From Nilaparvata lugens (Eukaryota; Arthropoda; Insecta; Hemiptera; Delphacidae): a stretch of 64,000 bases of DNA. The notes under the pieces are model-generated. The model was not told the DNA's origin. It saw nothing but the letters and a program-made list of their open reading frames with translations, and did not search any database. The stretch covers positions 11,827,283-11,891,282 of the forward strand of contig NC_052506.1 of the NCBI RefSeq assembly GCF_014356525.2. Direction: 5' to 3'. Made by a program: the position numbers and the translations under genes. Positions 21,328 to 31,900 of the stretch are shown here, piece by piece. Position 1 is the stretch's first letter, and the number at the start of each line of letters is the position of its first letter.

Positions 21328-22161
21328 CTATTACTCAACATCTCAATTTTTTATTTGTTCTCAAAGCAATATTTAAAACTGAAAAACGTGCTGATCTTTC
21401 TGAACCTTGACCTGGAATTGTCTGAAATGTGGACAAATAAACGTATTTGATGTAAGTGTGTCATTGTGATGATTTGGCCGCCAGAATTTGAACTATGAAT
21501 GTCGAAAGAGTTGTCAAACATTTTTCAAGCGCTAATAACAAGAGGATTGAGAGCTGTCTAAACATTCAACTAAGCAAACCTGAGAACGAACAAACGGACT
21601 TAATTAGACTGTTAGCTCGGTTCCTTGGCTCCAAGTAGGATAAGAGGAGCTGGTTGAGCTCAATTAGGAGTGTTGGCGCATCGATGCTCGAGAGTGAAAG
21701 TGGATAGGTATGAGGATGGGAAAGACAAGGATGAAATGATGAGAAGGTCCTCTCGGTTTGCTCTGCCCGAAATAGACACCTAAACATCAAGAAGAGGTTG
21801 TTTGAAAAGCTCCTGCTTCGTTTGGGTGGAAGGAAACACGTCTTGGTGTATCTTCTGCTCCTCCAGGGCTGTAAGACCTGGATCCCCTCAACCTGAGTGC
21901 GTCTCCACCTCCCAAAGCTCAACTACTTTTATCGTGTCCTATATCTTACATCGATCCTCCACCCCGCAATTTAATCAATTACGTTCCAATCATTCTACTG
22001 AGACATGAGCTCGTTGCTCCAGTAAACTACGACATCAGTGAATATACGTGTATAAATACATACGTGAACATACAGCTTTCTTTTATTTCTTATTTTTATT
22101 CATTTTCAATTTTTCTTAACTTTTTTTTCTTGATAATCATGAAGAACTTTGGATGTTGAAT
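21328..22161. other. No gene recognised
   Basis: Opposing short frames at 21566-21922 (minus) and 21802-22008 (plus) show no domain. The 21600-21920 part is somewhat GC-richer. Confidence 0.35.
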
Positions 22162-22235
22162 CGGGAACAGTTTTGGGCTATAATGCCTGTTGTTCCCATA
22201 CCTGTATGTATGTATTTTTTGTAAATAAATAAATA
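22162..22235 (+). repeat. Retroelement 3' tail with hairpin
   Basis: 'gggaacagttttgggctata' followed by 'atgcctgttgttccc', an AT-rich spacer and 'gtaaataaataaatag'. It has the same hairpin as the tails at 16.5, 20.5, 30.6 and 34.6 kb. Confidence 0.7.
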
Positions 22236-22353
22236 GAAATACACATACGTGAATATACTTGTATAAAAATTGATGAAAAATTGATAAAACTTTTGCTTGG
22301 TGAATCACACGATTCACCAAGTCTATTCTCAGTGATTTAGGGGAATATTCCTT

Positions 22354-22519
22354 GATAAATGTATTGTGCATGACAATAATTCATAAATGATACTGGTGAT
22401 CTTAGTTTTTTTCAAATTTCATTGCAATCTAGTCTTAAAAGACTAATGAGAATTCTATTCTAATATAATAATAACGGGTTAGATAAGTTGATCTAAGTTG
22501 AATTAAATCATATCAAGAT
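22354..22519 (+). repeat. Duplicated segment D, left copy
   Basis: Matches 23609-23769 through 'catttcattgcaatctagtc'-type text: 'aatactggtgatct' (aatgatactggtgatct here), 'catt gcaatctagtctta', 'aagactaatgag', 'ataacgggtta' and 'catatcaagat'. The copies are about 1.25 kb apart in the same orientation. Confidence 0.85.
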
Positions 22520-22594
22520 GAATGAACCTGATGATGAATCAGTACCTAATTAGGAACATGTTAGAGGAATATGATACCTTCGATAATTCACTTT

Positions 22595-22774
22595 TTTCTA
22601 TGTTTTTCACACGACATGCGGTCAAAAATTTAAGTAAATAATTAAACTCTTTTACTTATTGACTGTAGTACTACTGACCGTCTCGCGATCATTTTCAACA
22701 GTTTACTGAGTAAGTGAAAGATTTTGATTATTTACTTAAATTTTTGACTGCATGTCGTGTGATAATCATAGAAA
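22595..22774. repeat. 180-bp inverted repeat
   Basis: The left arm 'cacacgacatgcggtcaaaa' plus 'atttaagtaaataatt' pairs with the right arm 'attatttacttaaatttttg' plus 'actgcatgtcgtgtg'. The outer 'ttctatg' and 'catagaa' also pair. 'gcatgtcgtgtgg' recurs at 39143-39155. It is a MITE-like foldback. Confidence 0.85.
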
Positions 22775-22802
22775 TGAAAATCTGGTATGATAAACTCACA
22801 CA

Positions 22803-23547
22803 ACTTTCCTTGCTCATTGAACTGTAAGCCCCGTTCTCAAACGAAAATAATCTAGGGGAATAACATAATGACGATTGGCGGCAAGATATTTGAAACTATG
22901 ATCAGACTTCTGTATAATATGTGTATATATATAATTGTTTTAAGAGTACTTTTTCCTTTGTGTAAATTGTGACATTCGATGTTTTTTTTCAAAAGTCGTC
23001 AAAACAGCTGTTCTACAGATGAAATATCTCGACTGAGTGTTCTTTTTATGAACTGCTCTACCTACCTACCTCATGCACGAGAAGGAGGTTACAAAGTCCA
23101 TTTCTCAAGGATGGGGTGGACCCCCCATTAGTTTCCCAGAAAGGAGACTCATGCCAGTTGATAGGGCTTATAAATAGCTATCCATGGTATAAATTTGAAG
23201 AAAATCGTTAGAGCCGTTTTCGAGAAAACCGTAAAAAACATGGGTTTTTAGTGATTATCCGCAATTTTTTCCGCCATCTTGAATTGAATTTTATTGAATT
23301 TCCTATCGTCGGATCCTCATGGTATAAGGACCTTAAGTTAAAAATTTCAAGTCAATCGGTTAATTATGAATGGAGTTATGGTGTTCACAGACACACTCAC
23401 ACACATACACACAGACCAATACCCAAAAATCATGTTTTTGGACTCAAGGGACTTTGAAACGTATACAAAACTTGAAATTAGGGTACCTTAATTTATTTTG
23501 GAAAGTAATACTTTCCTCCTTACCTATGGTAATAGGACAAGGAAAGT
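22803..23547 (-). mobile_element. TIR element T, copy 2 (745 bp, reverse)
   Basis: The minus-strand start 'actttccttgtcctattacc' and end 'gagcaaggaaagt' match the termini of 8691-9581. Similarity is strong over the left ~350 bp ('aaggtaccctaattt', 'tacgtttcaaagtccc', 'tttttgggtattggt') and then fades. This suggests a recombined or sister subfamily rather than a simple deletion copy. The frame at 23251-23457 is an accident of this element. Confidence 0.7.
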
Positions 23548-23608
23548 AAAAAGTGTGTTAATACATCGCAGCTCAGAATTGATCAAGAAACCATCAGCTT
23601 CGATGCAT

Positions 23609-23769
23609 GATAAATGTGTTGTGCATGCAATTCATAAATAATACTGGTGATCTAAGTTTTTTTCTTAATTTCATTGCAATCTAGTCTTAGAAGACTAATG
23701 AGCATTTTTTACCTAATATAATAACGGGTTAAATAAGTTGATCTAAGTTAATTTAATTCATATCAAGAT
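23609..23769 (+). repeat. Duplicated segment D, right copy
   Basis: Same blocks as 22354-22519, with 'gtgatctaagttttttt', 'aagactaatgagca' and 'ataacgggttaaataag'. Just upstream, 'taatacatcgcagctcagaa' resembles 'taatacatcgtagctcggaa' at 39174-39193, so this repeat has relatives elsewhere in the window. Confidence 0.85.
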
Positions 23770-25320
23770 TCCCGAAGCCAGGAATCCATAGTCCAGTTCC
23801 ATAACTGGACTGTTCCACAACATCCAGTTCCATAATCAAAGGAACCCACAATCTTCTTTCTATCATTTTGAACAGTCTCTAAATTCTTGACAAAGTGTTT
23901 GAATTCCATGAAATCGTGAATGTATTTCACTAAGGTTAGTTTGTTTGACAGTTGGTGGAATAGAATTCCAGAATACAAATGATTATATGATTTCCATTGC
24001 AGATGTAGGGAATAGCAGGGAATGATAAGGGAATTCTGCCGTTTACGTAAGGATGCGTTCAGGAGAGGAATCACTTGAGAGGATAAGAAAGGGAAAAATA
24101 TCGAGGGCTTTCAATATTTCATACGTTGCGCACTTGTAGGGAAAAGAATCTTTGGAGGTATTGCATACCGGGGCAATGGGAATGGGAGTAGTGTTTGTTG
24201 AAGAGCTGCGAGGTCGCAGCGAGTGGATGTACAGTATTCTTATTTTCACAATTGAGTGGCGTGGTGAGAAGAAGGGTGCACGGCTCAGAGTAAGGGAGAA
24301 CGGCAACCAGAGAGAGAGAAAATGTGAGAGACGTTAAAATATACATTCGGTGACAAAATCGTGAGCAGTCCAATATTTCCTGGCGTGAGTGGGGAGGGTA
24401 GCATCGTTCTGCAGAATTCGAGAAATCTCGTGTCGACCTGGCGCTAGGTCTGTTTTATCGGAAAAAACTTATCAGGCGAGAGAGTATGTCAACAAGAATC
24501 CCACTCACCTTGGTTGTCTGATAAAAGTAAGGGCACGGCAGCAGCAGATGGGAAACGGAAATGAAGATAGTGCGATCGCTGCATCTCAGTCCTCCTCAGC
24601 TGAAACTCATGTCATCGGAGCACAGTTCAATGCCAGATCGCACTGCACACACGTGCTCTCTTCCCCCCCTTCCTTGCAGCCAACTTTTTAACCCGTCGAA
24701 ATCGCTAGAGTAGCAATAACTCCTGCGATGAATGGAAAATTTCGACTTCTGAGTGTTGCGGGTTGACATCAGTGTTGTTCCTGTACTATCTGCGAGAGAA
24801 CACTGTTCAACATCGAGTTTCTTGTCTTCTCCTTTCTAAGCTTCACTGCAACTTCTTATTTATTCACTTGAACTTCTTATATTCACTGTACGCCAATTCT
24901 TATAATCAATTCTAAACTAATGCAATGTACCTAGAATACAGGTATTCTAAAATACCAAATACCAAATAAAAGTATATTTATAAGATGGACTAGTTTAATT
25001 GATCAATTAAAATCACAGAACAAAAATATTTGTCAACAGTATAATTAAAAATGAAGAGTTCAAGCTCTTGAAGTAGACAAACCAGGTAGAAAACGGGTGA
25101 AATGTTTGTGTTGGTATACACTGTGGATGTATTCTAGGTATTCTAGGTAGAATACAGGTTTCTAGGTACCTTGAACTAAGGTAAAGGTTTATTTGAACTC
25201 TCAGCAGGCGCTCAGGGTTTTCTTGCCGGCTGTGCCAACAAGTAATATTCTTTTTTTACTGTAGAAAACTTATTTGATTCAATTGTACTGTAAATTTTGA
25301 AATTATTGTAAGTTTTCTTA
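23770..25320. other. No gene recognised; GC-richer patch about 24150-24720
   Basis: 24389-24691 is open for 100 codons on the plus strand, with a C-terminal Ser/His-rich part and no recognisable domain. 'gtaagggcacggcag' at 24527 could mimic a donor site. 24938-25165 holds scattered 'attctaggta' and 'aatacaggt' repeats. Nothing here supports a gene call. Confidence 0.3.
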
Positions 25321-25777
25321 TCCTATACTATTAAACGAGCAACATCTGTTTATATGTTTAGATGTTTATATGTTTATATTTCACCGGATCTTGAAAACGG
25401 CTCTAACGATTCTCACGAAATTCAGAAAGGTTTATAATATAAAGATTCGATTGCACTAGGTCTCATCCCTGAGAAAACCCGCAGAAGGACATTAAAAGGA
25501 TAATTATTATTCATCCTTGGAAAAACAACTGATAATAATTATTACGTCGTCTGTTCATGATGGAAGTGAGTGTGCGAGTTCATGTGTGTGGGACTGTGTC
25601 GAAATTATGACTCAGCTGTTGAACTATTGTGATCATTCAATCAGGTACTTAGTGCCAGTTGCAAAAAAGTCGGGTTACTGTTATTAGATGGAACATTTCT
25701 GTATGAATATTATTATAATTTCTTCTTTCGTGATAAATTTTTTATGCTTTTGTACTTCAGAGCGAAGCTCGGTCCCC
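25321..25777 (+). repeat. Dispersed repeat R, copy 1
   Basis: Matches the reverse complement of 54011-54385: 'gattcgattgcactaggtct' with 'catcc', 'gacattaaaaggataatt', and the same end 'gagcgaagctcggt' before a C-run. The copies differ in their AT-rich middles. It carries the 'gaaaacggctctaacgattc' block discussed in the findings. I see no class-defining feature. Confidence 0.75.
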
Positions 25778-27189
25778 GATATTGTCATGTTATATTGGCA
25801 GATAAATTATTATTATATTATAATTTATTTCAAAATAGATTTTTCTAAGAATAGTAAAAGTCATTATGATGAGAATAAAAACTTTTAACTATTTTCTCAT
25901 TTTCCCATCAGCCAGATCGCTTCACTGATTGTATAATCATTCTTACAAACTACAATTTAATCCTCCTCTGAATCAGAAGAGCCGATTAGTTTAAGAATGT
26001 AGAAAATGATCATAACCAGTTTGAATGTTCTACCAGTCTATTTCCCAAGTGAATTCTCTAATTATGGTATTCTAGAAATCACTCTTGGAATAATCATGTC
26101 AGTATTGTCAGCTTAGATTATACATTTGGTGCATTTGTCTTTACCCCTGCAAAAATTCAGTAGGTTTAATTAGGATTCATAATATTAATTTAAAGAATAT
26201 TCAATCTAATTCATGAAAATGCACTATTCAATCAATGAAAACCTGTCATCACCATCCAGGTATTGAGACCGTACAATTCAAAAATACGCATTCTAGAGCT
26301 CTCCTTTTTTTAAAATGCTTTAGGGTTGTATAATGAAGCTCCATAAAAGTATTTCCACCTAATTTGTTGGAACATCAATTTGTATTTAGCTCACGTAAAT
26401 TCTCCGTTCTAATACAATACCATGCAAATTTAGTTCCTAATTTCATTAGTGGGCTCCAAAAATAATGTTCTCACAAGTTTCTCTGATTCCTTAGAATGCA
26501 ATTATCTGGTATTTGAGACGGGAATGCGCCAGATTGAGAAAGGGAAATGAAAAGTTGAATGTGGTGGAGGCGCGGGTAGCGGGGCATCATTGAAGTCTGC
26601 TCTTCAAACTTCACAGAACGCACTCAGAATTTTAATTTCCATATTCGGGTTGAAATTTTTAAGTGAATTCCGCTGTTGGGGTGCGATCTACATATTAATT
26701 CAGACATTTACATTTCAAATTCCATCTCTTGTTAATTAAAATGCACTCTATGATGTGTTGTTTTCTAAAGAAGTTTATTTTGTTTCAGGTACAATTATGA
26801 AGTTTCTGCATTTGATTATTCGAGTCGGCCACTGTAAGCATACTCATGAATATATTCTTTTCAAATGTTTTGTCGTTGCTCACAATACACTTGGTCATGC
26901 ATTATTTTCAACAACTACTCTATTAGGATCTCTCTAAAAAACAGGTCAACAATATACATTCCACTTTTAACTTGCTGGTTTTGAGTTGAACTTTTAATTT
27001 TCATTATTTTTCCACTAGTGTAGGTATTATCCATGCCTATTGTAAGATTATGTTTTACATTCCTATCTTCACGATGTAAGGCTACTATTATCGAAGGTTT
27101 TCCATTGACATACACCAGTATAGATGATTGAAAAATGCACATAAGAAATAGATCCTTGATGCCACCACATAACATATTCCTTTAACTCT
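25778..27189. other. No gene recognised
   Basis: AT-rich. Short frames at 26755-26937 and 26915-27175 show no domain. No matched repeats except the boundary with the next feature. Confidence 0.4.
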
Positions 27190-27321
27190 GTTTATCAGAG
27201 ATTGACAACGGAAACCGGTCTTTCTATCAATAAATCTGTTGTTTTTGACAATTTCTTAGTCTTTTTATTTAATAAATATGAATAATTACCACAATATCAA
27301 CTCTCAACTACACAAAAAGTA
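27190..27321 (+). repeat. Dispersed repeat C, copy 1
   Basis: Shares 'gagattgacaa', 'gaaaccggtctttct', 'tttgacaatttcttagtct' and 'aattaccacaatatcaact' with 34360-34503. About 130 bp. The class is unknown. Confidence 0.85.
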
Positions 27322-27899
27322 TTCCTTTTTGTTTGTTTCTCCATACGAAATCTGATTGGACACTATAATCTACTACACTCCTATCTGTATTACATTTAGC
27401 ATGTATTTCACTCTTATTAATAAAGTAGAAGTAGTGTCTATAAATGTTATTGGTAACCTAATATCACAAATAATGTATTTCATCAACCCTGGATATATTT
27501 TTGATTAAATTTGTCACGTTTGCTTGTGTGTATCTCAGGGGAATTTCCTATACTGATATAATACTCATATACTGATGGAAATTACTGAGATATTGCAATT
27601 TATTTATTTAGCGTATGGCAGATACACAAAAATATAATAGCTCATGAGTCTCAAATGCCTACATATACACTGAATATTTCCAATTTATTTGAGATGTTGT
27701 GTAGTTTTCGGTCAGGAGAACATAAGTTTGTCTGACCGCCATTATATGCTAGTCCATTTAGCGTTACCCAATGTGCACCATGGAGGCGAACTAGCGTTAC
27801 ACATAATTAAGTTAAGAATCTGATTGCTGTAACAATCATATTGCAATTATTCAAATGCTAATGAATTAATTATTATTATTAAACGAAAATCTAAATTAA
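27322..27899. other. No gene recognised
   Basis: AT-rich, with no matched repeat. A TTAA at 27896-27899 borders the palindrome that follows. Confidence 0.45.
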
Positions 27900-28118
27900 A
27901 TGCTGTAATTCACCCCGAAGACTTCTGCTACTACAAATATTGACAACAGGGTAAACAGCTAGATGGAAGTTCGATGAGCGCTACTATTCAAAAATTATTT
28001 GTCAGCTGGGGAATGACAAATAATTTTTGAATAGTAGCGCTCATCGAATTTCTATCTAGCTGTTTACCCTGTTGTAAATATTTGTAGTAGCAGAAGTCTT
28101 CGGGGTGAATTACAGCAT
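27900..28118. mobile_element. 219-bp near-perfect palindrome flanked by TTAA
   Basis: The left arm starts 'atgctgtaattcaccccgaa' and the right arm ends 'ttcggggtgaattacagcat'. Almost every base between pairs, with a loop of about 12 bases at 'tcagctggggaa'. TTAA flanks both ends (27896-27899 and 28119-28122), as for piggyBac- or Kolobok-type MITEs. Because TTAA is itself palindromic and flanks a palindrome, the target-site reading is suggestive, not proven. Confidence 0.85.
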
Positions 28119-28150
28119 TTAATTTCTGCTGTAATATTGTAATATTTAAT

Positions 28151-28334
28151 TTCTGCTACTGCAAATATTGACAACCGGGTAAACAGCTAGATGGAAATTC
28201 GATGAGTGCCAGCTCGGGAATGACAAATAATTTTTGAATTGTAGCGCTCATCGAATTTCCATGTAGCTGTTTACACAGTTGTCAATATTTGCAGTAGCAG
28301 AAGTCTTCGGGGTGAATAGCAGCATTCAATTTGG
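28151..28334. mobile_element. Second, shortened copy of the palindrome
   Basis: The arms 'ttctgctactgcaaatattg' and 'caatatttgcagtagcagaa' repeat those of the first copy. It lacks the outer left end and about 25 bp of the inner left arm. It lies 32 bp from the first copy. The right end 'gtcttcggggtgaatagcag' is retained. Confidence 0.85.
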
Positions 28335-29306
28335 ATTTCTGTTTTATAATAATGAATATTCATATGATTTTCTTATCTCAATTAGATTCATTAACAATAG
28401 AATAGGTTGAACAAAAAAGTGTTTAATTGAAGGATGTCTGCATCCATATATTTACCCCTATTCATTTCAGAAACGTACCTTAGACTTAATTCAATCTTCG
28501 AACAACTTTTCATTCTCTCTCTTTTATTTAATCATACTTTATTATTGACCATATACGCACCCAAAATATACGAGTAGATCTCAGTTTCTCTCGCTTTTCT
28601 TTCCTCTCCCAGAACATGAATCATTCTCCAATAAAACACTTTTGTTGAAGGTTTAAATATTAATATTGAATCCGATGAATCCGACCAAAATCTGAAACCA
28701 TCATTCCCAGTTGATTGTGGGCTATTATAACAGAAGAGTGCAACCATGCATCGAACAAAGCAACCCTTTGCGTTTTAATAATAATACTTCATAACTGGAT
28801 ATTGTTGATGATGGTGTTGATCGAAGAGACTGCAATCTGCCATCATCCCCTCGTAAACAGGGCGACAGGGTGGGGTTCGCAGCTTGCTGGCCAGCCTACG
28901 TGTTAGGATTGTGCAACGGCGCTCGTATACGGTCAACCGTGATTATTAAATTCATAAATTATTTGCATTGGTAGCGGCTGTGAGAGGGTCGTTTCAATGT
29001 CATTGTTGAACGCCATAAAATTTGCATCACTTCATATATTCGAAAGTGTTGATGGGTTCCAGACCACCCCTACCCACTCCCATCTCGCTCCTTCTCGCTT
29101 CACTGGTCCTAATTACGGCGCAGCCAATCCCTCAAGTGCCTTTCTTCAATCTCTATTATTAATCTAGAGATCAATCTCAGAATTCTCGCTTCCTTCCAAA
29201 TTGTTCAGAAACTTTGTGACGCGAGCGCTCTTTTCAGTTATTTGCTGGATCGGAAATTATTTTCATGATTTGTTCCCTAGTTGGATTGATTGATTCAGCT
29301 TCCAAG
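28335..29306. other. No gene recognised; GC-richer patch about 28840-29120
   Basis: The patch has no domain-bearing frame. 28532-28747 (minus) is open but unrecognised. The rest is AT-rich. Confidence 0.35.
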
Positions 29307-29996
29307 TCTACATATACAGTGTGTTTCAGAAGTAGTGTCGAACATTTCATGGTATTGTTCCTGGATGATACGAGACTACAAATATCGTATTTGAAGTGTC
29401 CAAAACTCAGCGGTTATCCTTATAGCTGCCATATGTTTTTTTCACTCAGGAACTTTTATCTCAAGAACGAAATGTTGTATTGATCTGAAATTTGGCATGA
29501 ATATTTATGCTATAAAGACTCAACTTTAAAAAATAAAATAAAGAATTTTCGATGTACATATTCAAAATGGCGGCCATTTTAAATTTTCGATGGCAAATTT
29601 CACGAAAACCGTTCACTTTACAGAAAATTTACAAGAGACAAAAAAGTGAGCACATTTTATCAAAATTTCAAGGATACCTTAGTTTATAGGATTGTTCAAA
29701 GAATAACAGAGAAATTAGTTTTTTCCATACTGCATCCATGACCACTTTTCACCATTTAAACATCAATATTAATTTTTTTATTCCAATGCTTTGAAACTCG
29801 GTATGGCTCCATATGGCCATACAGCTGATTTAACAATGTTTTTCAGATGATCTGTTTTGTCTTGTGCATGCATGCAGTACGAAAGTAATTAATTTCTCTG
29901 TTACTCTTCGACCAATCTTGATAAATAAGATATCCTTAAGATTTTGATAAAATTTGCCAACTTTTTTGTCTCTTGTAAATTTTCTGTAGAGTGAAC
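29307..29996. repeat. Large foldback element
   Basis: The arms 29611-29720 and 29895-29996 pair: 'gttcactttacagaaaattt' with 'acaagagacaaaaaagt' against 'acttttttgtctcttgt' with 'aaattttctgtagagtgaac'. Pairing continues to 'taacagagaaatta' and 'taatttctctgtta'. Left of the arm, 29308-29330 has 'acagtgtgtttcagaagtag'. This looks like the degraded end of a longer element whose other end I could not find. Confidence 0.7.
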
Positions 29997-30630
29997 ATTT
30001 TTATGAAAATGAGAAAATCAAGATTGTTATAGATACTGCGACTACGCCTCGTTTCGGAAAGCCACCTTTCTGACTCCAGCTGTTTAAAGTCTAGAACTTA
30101 GCTAAATCCCGAGCTCGGAAACCGGCCCTTAAAGTTGGTATCTTGGATTAAACTGCGATTTATCAGCTGTTTATTTAAACTCGGTATGTTACACATTATA
30201 GTGGATGAGATTCATGTAAACAAAGGTGGGCCGTTTGTTTAAAATTCATGTACTTTCTCAGTTAATCAATAATTTGAAGTAATTCACAGTGAATTTTCTA
30301 TCAGTGGCCTGCTTATCAATAACCGATGAGCAATTTTATATATTCAAGTCATCTCACTGATTCATATAGATATCTGGCCATGTACTACCCAGAACTCAGT
30401 TGAATTTTCAACTCAAAATTTAAGTTCTAAATAGTGTGTTTGTCTTTTCGGTCTCAAAATTTTATAGTTTTTTCAAAGTTTGGAATTTTCTAATTAATTG
30501 TGATTGATTTAATTCAATTTTGAAGTATTTTTAATTTAAAAATAATTTTTTTGTGTTCTGAATTGTAAATTGAGTGTGTAATAGGAGAATTTAAGTGACA
30601 CATAGCCTAGCTACATTTAGACTGTTGTAT
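29997..30630. other. No gene recognised
   Basis: The 30030-30200 part is slightly GC-richer with no motif. AT-rich afterwards. Confidence 0.4.
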
Positions 30631-30715
30631 AAATTAGAATTGGAACAGTTTTGGGCTTATAAGCCTGTAGTACTTTTCTGTAAGTTGTGTAATTCTGAAT
30701 GATTGAATAAAAAAT
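30631..30715 (+). repeat. Retroelement 3' tail with hairpin
   Basis: 'aattggaacagttttgggct' with 'tataagcctgtagtac', then a short AT-rich spacer and 'gattgaataaaaaatt'. It is a more diverged member of the hairpin-tail group. Confidence 0.6.
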
Positions 30716-31565
30716 TTTGGCTCAGACACCATCAATTCTACTTGAATGCTATTAGCTTATACCATGGCTTCCTTGATTTCAGAATAAACCATAGATATGT
30801 TTCAGTTCAATATCTCAACCTCATGGGTCTTGAAGCTGTAAACTTTATCAAGGATCATAAAACCCCATCTTAAAAAATTGCATTTTTGAACGGATGTTGT
30901 TATTACTAGGAGCTGTTAACAAGAGTTGTTACTGGACAAGTTAACAGTAATATTGTGGCGAACAGACAAGATAGTATGAAATCTCCAGTTTTTCTGGAAT
31001 AGATTAGTTCTACTGGATGAGTTCTCAAGTGGAAGTAAAAGAGGCAATTAGCTGTTTTTGTAGACAACTCAAGCAGTGGAAAATCGAGTTTTTCATGGAG
31101 CTGCTTTACGTAGATTAAACTAGATTGGCCTAGTTACCAAGTGTTTTCCAGAATTGCATTAGAATATAATTATCATAGTATTCCAACTAATTGGATTATT
31201 GCTGTCCAAAGTTATTAAATTAATGCTGTCGTTACTCTGTGGGAGCGTTTCTGAGGATTATATTAGAATCGGAGTGAATTCAGACACCAAATTGAATAAT
31301 TATCCATCACATGTTTTTTATCTACATTATTGTAACACATTTTTAATTTATGCTGAAATTTGAGTCTAATTCATTGAAAATTAAGTTGAAATATTTTTTT
31401 AATATTGTAATTTATTTTTTTGGATGAAGGGTGAAGTTGAAGATTATAGACTCCAAGTTTATGAACAACTTATAACTCACGGGACAAAGATAAGATGATA
31501 TCAATTTTTTCAACACAGTTAATCATATGTAATACAATAAACAGTTGAACATCGTCATAGAGATT
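30716..31565. other. No gene recognised
   Basis: AT-rich sequence without motif or matched repeat. Confidence 0.45.
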
Positions 31566-31900
31566 AATTAATTCATTTATTTATTTACAACAATATGGGA
31601 ACATACGGGAAAACCCCAAAAATTGCTCCCTAATCAAAAAATTACAATAATCACTTTACAAAAAATTCAAAATCGAGAGAAAGAAACGAGTAACAACCTT
31701 TTTCATACTAGTGTAGAAAAAAATGTTACGAGAAACTAAATATAATGAAAACTAAATATACTGAAAACTAAATATACTGAACACTAGAGACTATACTATA
31801 TTACTAGAAACCACTTACAATACGAGAAAATAACAAGAGAGGAATCAAGAAATTACAAATATCATTCCAAGAATGATGTGAATTATATGCTGAGAATAAA
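31566..31900 (-). repeat. Probable retroelement 3' end (minus strand)
   Basis: On the minus strand, 'ggggttttcccgtatgttcc' and 'catattgttg' are followed by 'taaataaataaatgaattaa', a typical tail. Upstream (31620-31900) the minus strand is T-rich. It includes three imperfect 17-bp units of 'gaaaactaaatata' (plus strand 31733-31790). No coding part is visible. Confidence 0.5.
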
